From positions 3,968,001 to 4,032,000 of the forward strand of contig JAZGUH010000117.1 of the NCBI GenBank assembly GCA_037893225.1: DNA of 64,000 nucleotides. The letters run 5' to 3'. This stretch comes from Hippasteria phrygiana (taxonomy: Eukaryota > Echinodermata > Asteroidea > Valvatida > Goniasteridae). A program made the position numbers and the translations under genes. The notes under the pieces were generated by a model that had not been told where the DNA came from, did not search any database, and saw only the letters and a program-made list of their open reading frames with translations. Shown here one piece after another: positions 1-12,700 of the stretch; position 1 is the first letter of the stretch; every line of letters begins with the position of its first letter.

Positions 1-80
1 GACCTGAAATATACAAATCAAAAAATTAGCTGGCCCGACATTTCGAACCTAAGCAAGTTCTTTCTCCACATTTAAAGATG
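1..80 (+). repeat. Dispersed repeat R1, copy a
   Basis: The pattern GACCTGAAATATACAAATCA, ATTAGCTGGCC, TTCGAAC, then TAAGCAAGTTCTTTCTC recurs at 13315-13612, 21640-23525 and, inverted, 44600-44710. This copy has the central TTAA site changed to CTAA and is not interrupted. It may extend past the left edge. Confidence 0.7.
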
Positions 81-99
81 TTAGAATGGAAGTGCGTTT

Positions 100-480
100 T
101 TCTACAAAGGAGAGCATGCAACATCGTAGAATAGAACAGAACAAACGAGAGCAAAACACATACAAAGCAAGAAAACTGAGCGACAAGAACCAGGCTAAAG
201 GAAAGGAATGAAAGCAGAAAAACAAAAGTAGAACAGAAGGCTACAGAACAGACACATGCAAAACATAAATTATACAAAATAGATACAGAATAGAAGAAAC
301 ACAAAAAAGACCAAATACAGAACAGACATAGAACTGAACAGAACCAAACAGTACAGAAAAAAAACAGAAAAAAAAAAAAAACAGACACAAACATACAGAA
401 CCACCTAAAACAGCTTCCAGACAGAACACCAACAGATACTGAACCTACAGATCTACAGAACACATATGACACAGAACAGG
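100..480. repeat. Low-complexity ACAGAAC-rich tract
   Basis: A degenerate purine/AC-rich run built on ACAGAA and GAACAGAAC, with a poly-A core at 357-380. Its complement gives Phe/Cys-rich pseudo-ORFs. It lies in the PRUNE2-like intron beyond exon 9; nothing coding is seen. Confidence 0.7.
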
Positions 481-610
481 ACAGTGTTTGAAACTGATGT
501 TAAAATGAATGTCTTGTTGATTAGCCTGATGACTGGCATTAGTTTGTTACTCCCGTGTGACAAGGCGCATGGTGCACAGAGCGGATGGTGCCGGATCGAC
601 CAAATCTTAC

Positions 611-763
611 CATCCCAAGACATCTCAACGCTGCTGGGTGTAAGGACGGCTGGTGTCGAGGGAGCGCTCGGGGCGTCTCCTTCCATGTTAAGTGACAGCC
701 CCGCTGGGATGGGGACCACCTTCCGGGGACTGTTACTCCAGCTTCTCTGCTCGCGGACATCAG
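611..763 (-). CDS. PRUNE2: PRUNE2-like exon 9 (residues 1852-1902), last visible exon
   Basis: It reads ADVREQRSWSNSPRKVVPIPAG then LSLNMEGDAPSAPSTP..SSVEMSWDG. This parallels the RKKLMAPDISLTLD stretch of BNIP2 just before the BCH domain. Acceptor CTCCCAG precedes 763 and donor GTAAGA follows 611; phase 1 at both ends. No further exon was found between 1 and 610, so the BCH exons and stop are outside the window. Confidence 0.85.
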
Positions 764-3700
764 CTGGGAGTTGAAGTTTAATTTATGAATTTTAAGCATG
801 CAAGGGGGGGGGGGGGGGGGTGAAGCCAAATTCTCCAGAGCTACCAAAGAGAAAATACTGTTTCTACAGAATTGATCTATTGCTCATTAGTGCAAAGCCC
901 CCGAAAAATGCATTTTATTCTGACAGTGTATCGACATTCCTAAGAAAATTATGTGACAATTGAAATGTTAATGTTTTTCATTCTTGGAAACTGGCTGGAA
1001 CAGGTTTCCTGTGAATTGCCTCATGTGACATGGACTTAGACAACAATATGGAACTTTGAGTGGTAAGTTTTGTCTCATATTTTGCGCACTCATCGTCAAA
1101 TTGCAGTTGATGTGACTGGACAATATTTCACAAGCTGCATCGACACTCTTCCACCGAGAGAGGTCGAATAAGTTTGATGACATTTAAGAGCTCACAACCA
1201 GAAGGCAATGCATCTTTTGCATCTCTTTGCCTGGCAATCAGTACAACACAATAAGCAAATATTTCTGCAAAGCACATTCTGTTTGATAACTCAATCAAAA
1301 AGGCCTCTCACTGGAAAAGCAAGACAATTTTGCACAGTTGACAGAGAGTGAAATCATTTATGCACTTCACTTGTGTTTCTAGGAAGATGCTACTAGTTTA
1401 ACCAGTAGAACAAAGACTTTCTCCAGACTGCCTTCTGAATCTTCTTTGCAAGAGGGGCCCTCCTGTAATCAGTGATGTACACTGAACATGACACCTTCTA
1501 TAAAATCAAACCATCACCATAATCACTTCCATCACTGCTCTTGTACAAGCGTACCTGGTAGTGATGATTCATCAACGTCATCTTCTTCGTCGAATCCATC
1601 ATCCCCAGCTAGTTTTTCTGCCCAGGCACTCATGCCCTCGACTGAGCCATCGTCTGAGAGGATACTGTCACGGTTATGTCTGTTATCCTGCAAGTTCAAG
1701 TTAGTGCAGTTTAATTATGGATACATGTAGAGCTGAAAGTCAAATAATGCTAATTTTCTATTTAATGGAAGTTGCTGAAAGTCCCTCTAGGTAAAGAGCT
1801 ACAACTGAGGTGGTGGGGTAGGCGATATTTTAGATTGCCAGCCCTACCACCCCTTACGTTTCATTGGTACAGATCTAAATAGAGGATAAATCTTCAACAG
1901 ATAAAGAAATGATCCCAATTTTCATACCTATAGACCCAGGCGGGGTAACTTCCACCGTTGGTGAGACCTACTCACCTCCCCCCTTTAAATGACGGAAACA
2001 ATAATTACATTAAATGTAATTTAGGCTTTGTAAGCTGGAGAGTAAGAATTGAGAGAACTTTGCAGGTACATCATGTGAAGTGGCTAACTCTTTAAAAAAG
2101 TATGGTGCCCTGACTACATTTCAAGTACAGCCAGAATGAAAAAATCCCCCCAAAACTATTTTTTGTATAGATGAACGACATGATATTGACAAATTTGTCT
2201 ACCATAAAGTTTGAAAATGGCCACTCTGTTGCAACCGAATTAGAAATCAACAAAATTCACACTCCCCTAAAACCTTGCCGGAGCTTGTGCATTACCTTGG
2301 GCGGTACCCGCCTCTTGAAGAAGGAATCCTCCTCCTGAATGCCGTCCACGCCCGCTAGCTTCTGCTGGGAGAACTCGTCGTCCTGCCACTCGTCTGGAAG
2401 CACCACTCCCTCCATGTGCTTCTTGGCCTCCGCCGTGGCAAAGGACATCGTACGCTGTGGGGACGGCCTCTCCGAGTTCACGCCTAGAGATTTCTAAGGG
2501 AACAGTGTAAAGCACAAATGCGACAGGATCCTACCAAAAAAGTCTTGAGGATATCTTATTAGTTTTTCATGTGCAATATAAAGAACATACTTGGCTATTC
2601 ATTTTGATATAACATTGACACCCTAATGAAGATGGAAGTTTATTTGGGTAAAAACATTGACTTCTGTTGTGAGAGATTTGTTTGAGTACCTGTAACTCAG
2701 TAGCCCTGGCAAATTCAAAACTCATTTTGTGGGTTTGGGTCACAAATGTGACATACTTATTTATTTATTTATTTAAATCAAGGTGTTTGAGTTGCTGCTG
2801 AACTGTATTTTGAGGTTCTGAATATCAAGCAAACCTTTGAATGTTTGAACAGTTTTGATTAAACAGTGCGATGCAATTCAACAATTTAAAACAAGATTGA
2901 TAACCTCTAGAGGGAGATGTAACCAATGAAACATTGACGAGTACAGTGCCCAATTGGGTACTACATGTATACTCTAGAAATTATGCATGCACAAGTTCTT
3001 GACACACATCTAGTTCACGCTAACACAAATTTTATGCACTAGCCTATATTAATGAACCCTGTTTTAGCCAACCACGATAAAAAGCCAGCAAGAGGTGTTT
3101 TATAAAAGAAAAATGTATACAGGGAACTTGCCATTTGATCAAAGAACTTGTAAACAAAATTAGTTAAACAGTACATTCTTTGGTCTGTTGTGCACAGTCT
3201 AAAAGTCTTTTTCCAATGCAAACTCTGTGGGAAAGAAATTTTGTTAAAACATTCATCTGTGTAGAAAAATATCCAAAAATGTCCAAGAGTTGAAATACCA
3301 ACTAAAAGCTAATTTCATACCCTTTCCGCTCATTAATCTTAATGCAAAATGTGAACAAAAAATTCAGATGGAAAAGTGCTCTTACTTTTCTTTCTTTTTC
3401 AACAATGACATCCATCAGCCTTTTCTTATCATCCCACTCCCCATGGATATCCTCTACCATATCAGCATCGATGGACAGGCATCTCTTGGCAGCAGGTGGT
3501 GTCGCCTTCACAGATTCCACCTTCTCCTCTGTTTCATCCTCATCCTCCTGCATCCTGTCCAGTGTGTCTTCATCGGTGCCAGTGTCCGAGGCCAGCGTGT
3601 CCATGCTCTTCATGCTGATGGGCGTCAACGGTGTGCCAATATCCGACATCATTGATATGGGTGTTCCGGGCGACAAAAGCCTGCCAGATTTTGGTGTGGA

Positions 3701-6700
3701 CTTGGCTGTCAGAGAGAGTGTCGAGGGTCTGACTGCTGGCTCTGTGGGGGATCCTTCTACTTCCCCATCAACATTGACATATTCGAGGATGTCAGCAAGT
3801 CCGAACATGGAGGTCTGTCGGTTATCATCCTTGATCTCAATGTCGACATTCTTCATGGAGTCTTCAACTAAAAGCTTTGTCTTTCCGACTGATGACTGGT
3901 TGGCCACCTCAATGGAACTACTGCTGACATCTTGGAGTCCTTGTTTGCTGATGACGACATTGACCTCAATGGGGGACCTGGGGGCTTCCTCAAGCTCATC
4001 AGTTGGTTCAACATCTATGGAGATCGATAGACTCTTTGGTTCTTTTTCGTCCAGTTGTGCTCCAGGTTCCTGTGATTCCAGATTGGCTTCAAGAGGGACT
4101 CCTTGCTCTGTTGGCACTTCTGATGTAGCGACCAATTCTGCCTCCATGGGATGACCAGCTTTTCGAAGAGCCTCTTGATCAGTTGGTACATCTTCTGCTG
4201 CCTCAACTGAGGGAGGGTCCTCTTTTGTAGGTAACTCTTCATTCACTGTCATCATAGATTCTTCTTGAGAAACTGCAACCTGTGCTATCTCTTCCTCGAC
4301 CACCATTTGTGGTGGTTCAGATGGAACTTCACTTGCAGATTCAGACTGCATTGTATTTTGGACTTTGCTGCGGAAGTCCAGAGGGTCTGCTGATATTTCT
4401 TCATTCGGGGGATGTGTGGATTCTTCTTGTGCTGAAGCCTCAAATGTTGCTTCCCCATTGACAGAGACTTCTGATGGCACTTGCTCAATTGTTTCTGAAC
4501 TCCGGATTAGCTCTCCTTCAGGGGAACTGACCTGCTGCTCTCTAAGAGCTTCTGTCGAGACAACTTCAAAATTTGTTCGGTTCTTTTGCTGTTGCTCCTC
4601 CAAGAAGGCAAACTTGGCCATCTTGAGGACTCCTTCAACTAAATCTTGGGCCTCTTCTTTCAGCAGGGCAGTATCTTCTTTTTCAGGTACATTCACTGGA
4701 CTGCTTCTTCCGGAATTGGCCAATCCAACATCTGTCGGAATAGGAATCATGTCCATTTCTCCCATTTTGTCTGTTTGCAGTTCTTCTGTAAAATAGTTGT
4801 CGATGACTCCCACTTGAACATCTCCAGAGAAGTCTTCTGGCAAAGTCAGGTCTGGGATTCCATTGACTTGCCTCGACTTTTCTCCTAATGGAGAATCTTC
4901 TTCTATTTGGATCTCTGTCTCTGCTTTGGATTCAGACACTTGGACCTCCTCCTCCTCCTCAACCTCTTCTTTAATGTCACCAATCTGAAAGTTGCTGACT
5001 TCATGTGATAGGTCCGTCACTATGTAAGAGTCGCCACTGGATAGATCGTCGGATATTACATCAGAGGTAAAATCACTGTCTGGACTTGTGATGCCACTGG
5101 AGCGAGCAGGCGTGTCATCCGACATCGGAGAGAGATTCTGCTCCATGAATGCCACAGCTCCTCCCACTGCTAGCTCTAAAGGAAGAACATCAGGTACACT
5201 GGCACTTTCTGGAGCTGAGATCTCATCTACTGCCCCTGGAACAGACTCCAGAAGATTTGTTGTTACTGGCGTTGTTTCCACATCTTTCTCTAGAGATGCA
5301 TCCAACTCTTTATCATCTGGATGTACAAATTCCATGACTACATCTTCTGCAAGACGGACATGGCCTTCACCACTTTCTTTCCTATCATTGACAGCACCAT
5401 CAATTTCCTTCTTTCCAAGGTCATCAAATTCTGGTTGATTTTGCACCTCAAGAGCTTCTGAAGACAGGAACTGATCTTCCAACCCTCGAGCAGACTCTTG
5501 TTGATTTGCTTTCTGGGATGATATTGCATCCTCATCTGTCATAGTGTCAAGCTGTAATGGAGATGCTTCCAACTCTTTAGCATCCGGGATAAATGTTTCA
5601 ATGATCGCATCTTCTGAGAGCATAGCGTGACTTTCCTCACTTTGTTGTAATTCTTGGGTATCATCGGCAATGACGTCATTGTATTCATCACTTGCCTCCT
5701 CTACATTTTCTGATGACTGCTCTTCTGCATCTTCTAATTCTTCACTGTGCTCCTCCGCATTATGAGTGTCCACTACTTCATCCTGATTGAAGGTAGATAG
5801 TGGGGGTTCATCTTCGTTTTCTTCCAACTTGGAATCATCCGTAATTACAAGATCAAAACTAGCAGCCATCCCTTCCTCCATCTCGTTGGTATGGCCAGTT
5901 TGTTCCAATTCTGTCTTGTCTGTTTCACTGAATCCTTCATCGTATTCTAGTGACACCATATCAGGCTGTTGGTCTTGTACCTCAGCTCCTACAATCTGAT
6001 CTTGGCCCCCATCAAATGGAGATTCATCCGAAATGTTGTCTTCTTCTTTCCTTTTGGGACTCAAGTCTTCTGTTTCTGAGGCTTCTTGCTCATTATCTGA
6101 GGTTTGAGTTATCATTATATCAGGTGTTGCATAAAGTAGTCCTTGAGCTTGGCCTTCAGATGGGATAGTTCCAAAGTCACTAAGATTAAGGTTGTTCAGA
6201 GACGATCCTTCCTCTAATGTGGGTAGTCCCGAGGCCTGTTTTTCATTTAACATTGCAGGAGAATCAGTAAAGTGATCTGAGCTGATTAAATCGGAGGGCT
6301 CAGCTACCAGAGCAGAACCTGGACTTCCAGGATGATAGTCAGCAAGAGCATTGAAATCCATCGGAGACGTCTCAACAGCTGCATTAGTCATAGAGTCTGC
6401 TGGTAGTTCAGACACTTCAACTAGATTAGTACTGGCAGCCGCAAAGCCATCAGAGGGTTGATCTGCAAAATCACTTGCTGGAGACACACAAAAATCCACA
6501 TCAAAAGGGTTATCATTTGTTGTACCTGGCACAGCAAAGGGATTTCTAGTTGATGCGGCAACAGGAAAGCCGTCTGAATGACCCATTGTAACTTCTAACT
6601 GGGTGTCTGTAGAGAGATCCAATGGCTGTTGATCCACTGCATCCGGACTTCCTGGAAGCTGATTCATAACTTCTCCAAGATCTGTCGCAGACCTCTCAAC

Positions 6701-9700
6701 ATTTGACGAGACAGATCCTTGGATTGTGTAATCCATGAATGCAAAGGGATCACTGGCTGCAATGTTGCTCACCATAGGCTTGTCCTCCGAGCCTGATGTT
6801 GAAAAGGAATCTAAGCCCAGCAAGTCATTACTACTTGTATCGCCTGCATCAGCAAAAGGATTATTTACAGAAATGGAGACAGTTGATTCAGGTCCAGGTG
6901 TTTGCGAATCTGTGACAGTATCAAAGCTGAAGAGGTCATTTGAGGTGTTGCTTACGGCAGGAATATCAAACAGATTTGGACTGGGGTCGGAAGAGGCTGC
7001 TGGCTGTGACATGAAAGCATCAAGCCCCATGTCATCTCCTTTTGAAGAATTTGCGAATGGATTCATCATGGGATTGACACTGCCAGAATCCTCAACCAGA
7101 GATTGCTTTTCTGATCCAAAGGCATCTAGTCCAAGTAGGTCCTCTGATCCACTTCCAAAGCCCATAACATCGCTGCTAGGACTAGAGGGTGTGATGCCGA
7201 CGGTATCTACACTGTCGCCTGAGGAAAAAGCCCCACTCCCTGATGTCACCATCCCATCCTGATTTCCAGAGAAAGGGTCCAAATCTAGGAGCACAGATCC
7301 TGCATCGATACCGCTTGAATCTGGTGAGCTTATCACCTGACTATCCCCAATACCAAATAGGTCATCAAAAGGGACTTGCACATTGGCATTGTTGGTATTG
7401 CTGGATAGTTCCATTAGGGTGTTGTTCATATCTTTCAGGTCCGATTCTGTGGCCATATCTTCCTCCACCTCCTCTTCATGAGAGGAGTCATCCTGCCTGT
7501 TCAGGAAGTCTTTCACTAGGGGGAGGACCTGCTTCCTGGATGCCTTGATGTTGCCCTGTTTGTACACCGTCAATCCTGGAGCATTTGTGTCCAATTTGGA
7601 TAGAAGCAACTCCGGAAACGTGGACTCTTCAAGTGTCTGAATCAGTTCGTCTTTCATGGAGTCCGAGGAATTTGGGGAGTAAACACAGATTTGCCTGTGT
7701 GCCTGGCCATCATCCGCAACAATCAGAGCCATGAGAATAAGGAGGCGCAGATTTTTTGAGGCGCAGTAGTTTTGCAGTTCTGTTTCGATGTCAGGCTTGT
7801 CCACAAATTCCTGAAAATACAAAATGGACAATTCCTATTCTTAGAATTGTGATGTCATTACTTGAAACACGAGTGGAAGAAATGTTGACAGCATTTGTGT
7901 AGACATATTCTTGTAAAAAACGTTTGCTAAAAATAGAATAACAGCATGTACATGTACAGATGTACCACAAAATTACTGATACAATCACAAAAATTATAAG
8001 CTCAGTTGTACAGCTAAAATTAGAATACCAAATCAGATTGTTTAATGTGATCCAGGAAAAAACAAACTTGTTTTATAATAATATCAACGCACACCTTTAA
8101 AATGATTGGGTGAACATTGCAAAAGCAAACCCTTAGAGCTACTTGCATGTACATGTACCATATGCAAGATGCAGCTCGTGTTGTGTGATAAGAGATTAAT
8201 GGTCCAGATAAAATAGTTTAAGGAACGACCTGATGTTATCTACATGTATATTTCCTTTTATAGTCACTGCGGCCATGTAGCAGACTTGATTAAATCCAGC
8301 TGATACACGGAGTGAACATCTCTGGAGTACACAAATCTCTTTCATGTACAGGAGTTTATATTTTTTGGGTAAAGTTTCTACTATGTGGTGTTTCATAATA
8401 TACAATACATGTACATGTATACAGCACTCATTAGAATTTTGTGTTTTACATGTAATACATGTACATGTAATTTATTCAAAAAAAGACAAAAACCTTAACA
8501 TTTTCAACTTTAATTTAAGAAGGAAAAATTGCGTTGAAATTCAAACACATTCTCCATTTTAACAAAATTTAATGCATCATTCCATAAAAATTGCTTAGAA
8601 AAATCCTCTAAACTCTTTGGCAACTAATGCAGAACTTATAAAATGTAACCCCATAAAACGTGTTAAGGATGTTGTATTCCAACACCAGAATAATAAATAA
8701 TGAAATATTGCTGAACTCAAGTACCGCACATTAATCAACTCCAATTTACTTTTTAAAAAATCAAACAGCGGCGAGTCTACCATTATAAATAGGTCATACA
8801 CGTAGGTCGCCCACCTTCAGATGTATGGGAATTGAGCTCATGCCAATATTCATGGAATCACCACAGACGCATTTGAAATCTTTCCTCAGAATGTCCGTCA
8901 CTGAAAAATCTGTTGAGGACAAGCATTGGCAGTTTTACCATGAGATCATTATTAACCCAATACTTCAGCTAAAATAATTCCTCTAACCGAGCGGGCCTGT
9001 ATGCGGGATTTTCAAGGGAAGAGTGCATGTTAAGATTTTAGAAAGAAATTTTGCAGATACACTGTGTGAAGTTTTTTTTATGCAAGTTCGCCCCAAAAAA
9101 GGCTAAGAGCCACTTTAACGTACATGTATGGAGTAACACGAAGAAAGGGGGAAAAAATGAAACACAAATAAAGAATCAAAGATGCAAGAGGTAGGAATTA
9201 ATATTCCTCTTGAAGTAAGAGAGATCATAAGATGAAGGAAAACATGTACCAGGCAAAGAGTTCCACAGAGATACAGAACGAGGGGAAAAGCTATTGGCAT
9301 ACATGTATTTGTAGCTACATATAACTAATTAAATTTTGGTCAGCCTCATGGCCCTTATGTAATATCAGGAGAACCACCTTTTGTGGTTTTACATGTACAT
9401 GTATACATGTACCTCCTGTTCTACCAACCACACTTTTTATGTTGGTTACTTCACATGGCATATTTGCTAAATTTCTCCATGTAATTTGTTGTACATTGTG
9501 CCTTCCACTGTGCAAATCCCATTTGTTAGGATTTTGCAGATCAAACAGTAACATTTGCATATAAACTTAACAAAAAAAGCAAAGGGGTTGAAGTGGTGGC
9601 TCTTAAAAATACATCCACACAGAACACATGCATGTAAAACAAAACAATAGATGAAGAAGATATTCTACTTAACCATTTTTTATGAAACATTTACACAAAT

Positions 9701-12700
9701 GAAAAACAAATGACTCTCTTGGGGTATGCGTGAGGGTGTGTAACCCCTGTATGAATAGTCAATATGGATGGCAATACATATGATTGAATAAGATAAATTA
9801 TCACTAGATCAATTTGTGAATTTATCATGAAATTTCAAAACAAATATTCCACACAGTCAAATATATATGGACCAAAGCAAGGATGAGGGAATGAACATCC
9901 CTACCTGACATGTCAGCCTTTGCCTGCTGTAGTTCCTGATACATCTCCTCCTTGTCGAGGTCTGGGCAGATCTTGGACAACGCCTCCACCATGGCGATAT
10001 CCTTAGCTGTGGCTTTACCAGCTGAGGCAGACAGGTTGACAGTGTCCACTAGAATGGGACCTATTATAGGAAACAAAAGACTTTTAATTAAACACCTGCA
10101 GCTTTGCCTGTGTTTGAATTGTCTTCATAATTACATCCCCTACATGCACACATACACCAGGATGAATAACATAATGATGGTACTTTATATGTATACAGTG
10201 GCTGTGCAGTGTAATTGTTGTACTGTACATGTACATGTACATGTAGGCCTACATGTACATGTACCTATGACATGAACAAGCACACGTACAATGTGCAATC
10301 CCTGTACAAACCTCCTTTACATCTACAGTACATACAGTTTAATGTTTTCCTCTCACTCAATATAAAATTTGTTAACACGTCTCTGTCCCTGTGTACAGGT
10401 TCTGTAATATATGTCCGAGGACAAGAGAAGAAAAAAATACAAAGGAACCTTTCAGTCCTCGCAAGTCAGTCTTTTGTTAAAATCGGTCCTCGGAAGTAAA
10501 AAATATGTGCTTAGTCTATGGGGTTGGGTTATATTAAAGGAACAATAGGATCCACAAAGCATTGTCCTCGGAAGTCATTGGGAAAGTAGGACTGTGTGTA
10601 CCAGTACATGTATGTCCTGTGTTCAGAGCTAATCCTTTCCGTCACTCATGTGCCATGTATACTCTATTCCTCCGTGTGCTGTTTATGACATTAATAATGT
10701 GATATTAGCTACAGGGTCATTGGGGTCCAATTTGGGTGTCTCTGTTCCATCTGTTAAGATTTTGCAATTCCGGACACATTCTTAAAAACCCTAACTACCC
10801 CAAGCCTTGCAAACTCCAACAGCAGGTTTTGTCAAGTTTTGATGGGTTCAGTACTGCAGGGCCTTGAATTGGCACCATTACTTGACATGGAGCTATGATG
10901 CCCCAATTTGTCCAAGTCCAAAGAATGTGCCATAGGTACACTGCACAGTGTTGGATTTTGACAGGTTGAGGAAGCTTCCTAGTAAAAATGCCTAGGGGGG
11001 TTAGGGTTAATGCCTTCTATCTCCAAGAGTGATTATGTAAAGCAAAGTACCTGCCAAACAAGTAAAAATAGTGTGAAGTCAAATTTAATGATACTTGATG
11101 GGAAATTACACAGGTCAGGTGTAACAGGGACACCAAACAATGTCACACTTTTGGACCCCAAATTTATAGAATGACCCAAACGTTTTCATCATCACATTGT
11201 TTCAGACAAGGGTTTTGTCAGAGAATTTGCACTATTACCTGCTTGTAATTTAATCCCTTTTCTCCATTAATAACCCTAACCTTCCCTAACCTGCCAAAAT
11301 CAAACACCCCATTTGTGTTGAATTTTGTGTGATTGGGTACTGTAGAGCCTTGGCACCATCACTTTGCATGGGACTTGATGCCCTGATTTTGTCTAAGTAC
11401 AAAGAATGTGCCATTGGTTTACTACACAGTGTTGGAGTTTGTGTGGTTAGGGAAGGATTCTAGTAAAAACTAAAAAGCCTTGGGCTGTTAGGGTTAAATA
11501 GCAGGAAATAGATTTTCTGTAAAGTGAAAGGAAATTTAGGAATTTTTTAATCTGAAAATGTACTTTTCTGAAACAGGAAGTCAGTGGTGTAATTACTTCT
11601 TTGGGATGGAAACTACAGCACTGACGAACTTTCATGACCTACACGTACAGACAGCCACCGTGCCTGAAAAAATAGTGGCATATGCGATACACGAACTGGC
11701 TTATTCCAAATGCAGTCACGTATGTCTAATCAACTTTGCAGCAAGCACAAATATATCAGAATCTAATAGACGTCCCGCAGAACGTTTTAGCAATTCCAAT
11801 GACATCAAAATAGCCTGTCAAACTGACAGTGCGGTATGTCACATATCAAATACACCTGGCCAATTACCAAAAGATTGGGACATTCCACTTTTTTAATAAG
11901 CTGAACAGACCGGAGACATTCCTGCATTTGGAAAGTCATAACAATTTATACTTTTTGTATAAAGCATCCAGTTAATCATCTACCCTTTGATTTAAGAGCT
12001 ATGTGACACAATAAGACACAAATAAAATACTTAGTTTTCCTTGAGAATTAAGAGCACGACAAAATTTACAACAAATTGGTTGTTTTTTCCTAATAACATT
12101 TTCAAACTTTGAAAAAGGGATAAAATACAATAATATGTTGTGTAATGTTTAAAATTTGTTAAAATCAAAATATTTTCACCAATGTTTCGCTAAAATCTCT
12201 AAGCACAGACATTCTGCACGTACAATGTACATGTATACTGACTTTGTATGTAATTATCAAATATTGAATTTTAATTTTGAGAATTGTAAGTTTTGATGGA
12301 AAATTTGCTATGCTTTACAGTACAGGCAAAACAGTTCACTGATCCGTCAAAAAAACCAAGTCAGTCACACAAACCCACTGACAGCGGACAAATTTCTTGT
12401 ACCTTTATCATCGTATTAGTCATACTGTACATGTACGTGCTGGTATATGTTTATGCACAAGTAGTATAACAAATGTATGTACTTAACAAGGTAACAATTT
12501 CCAAAGATTCTCTTGATCCTCCACTGCACAATGTACAAGGACAAAAAACGGTCTGTGTTAATTGTACGGTTGCTGAACAGCAATAAAATAAACAAGTCGG
12601 GATACATTACATACATGTACGTGTACTCCTGCATGTACACCTGCAGGGTAATTTACAGATTTCATTGTAGAAATATTAGGAAACTGAAATGCCCTACATG

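Larger units (their letters stand above)
10050..10807 (+). repeat. 758-bp duplication, source copy
   Basis: Identical by reading to 15838-16595 with a constant offset of 5788 and no gap. It covers the first 11 bp of PRUNE2-like exon 4, part of the upstream intron, one R3 repeat, and the left part of M1 copy a. Its continuity with the exon and full M1 marks it as the source. Confidence 0.9.

Noticed and set aside
1..610. BCH-domain exon of the PRUNE2-like gene
   Set aside because: Minus-strand frames here are low-complexity Phe/Cys runs; no BCH-like text or acceptor was found, so the domain is placed outside the window.
3342..4154. 270-codon antisense frame opposite the PRUNE2-like giant exon
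   Set aside because: Ser-rich shadow of an Asp/Glu-rich exon; the minus strand frame is 1475 codons, fits splice phases and matches the family.
10215..10499. 94-codon frame present twice (also 16003-16287)
   Set aside because: It is repeated only because the 758-bp block is duplicated; it is full of TACATGTA-derived Cys/Thr and matches no family.
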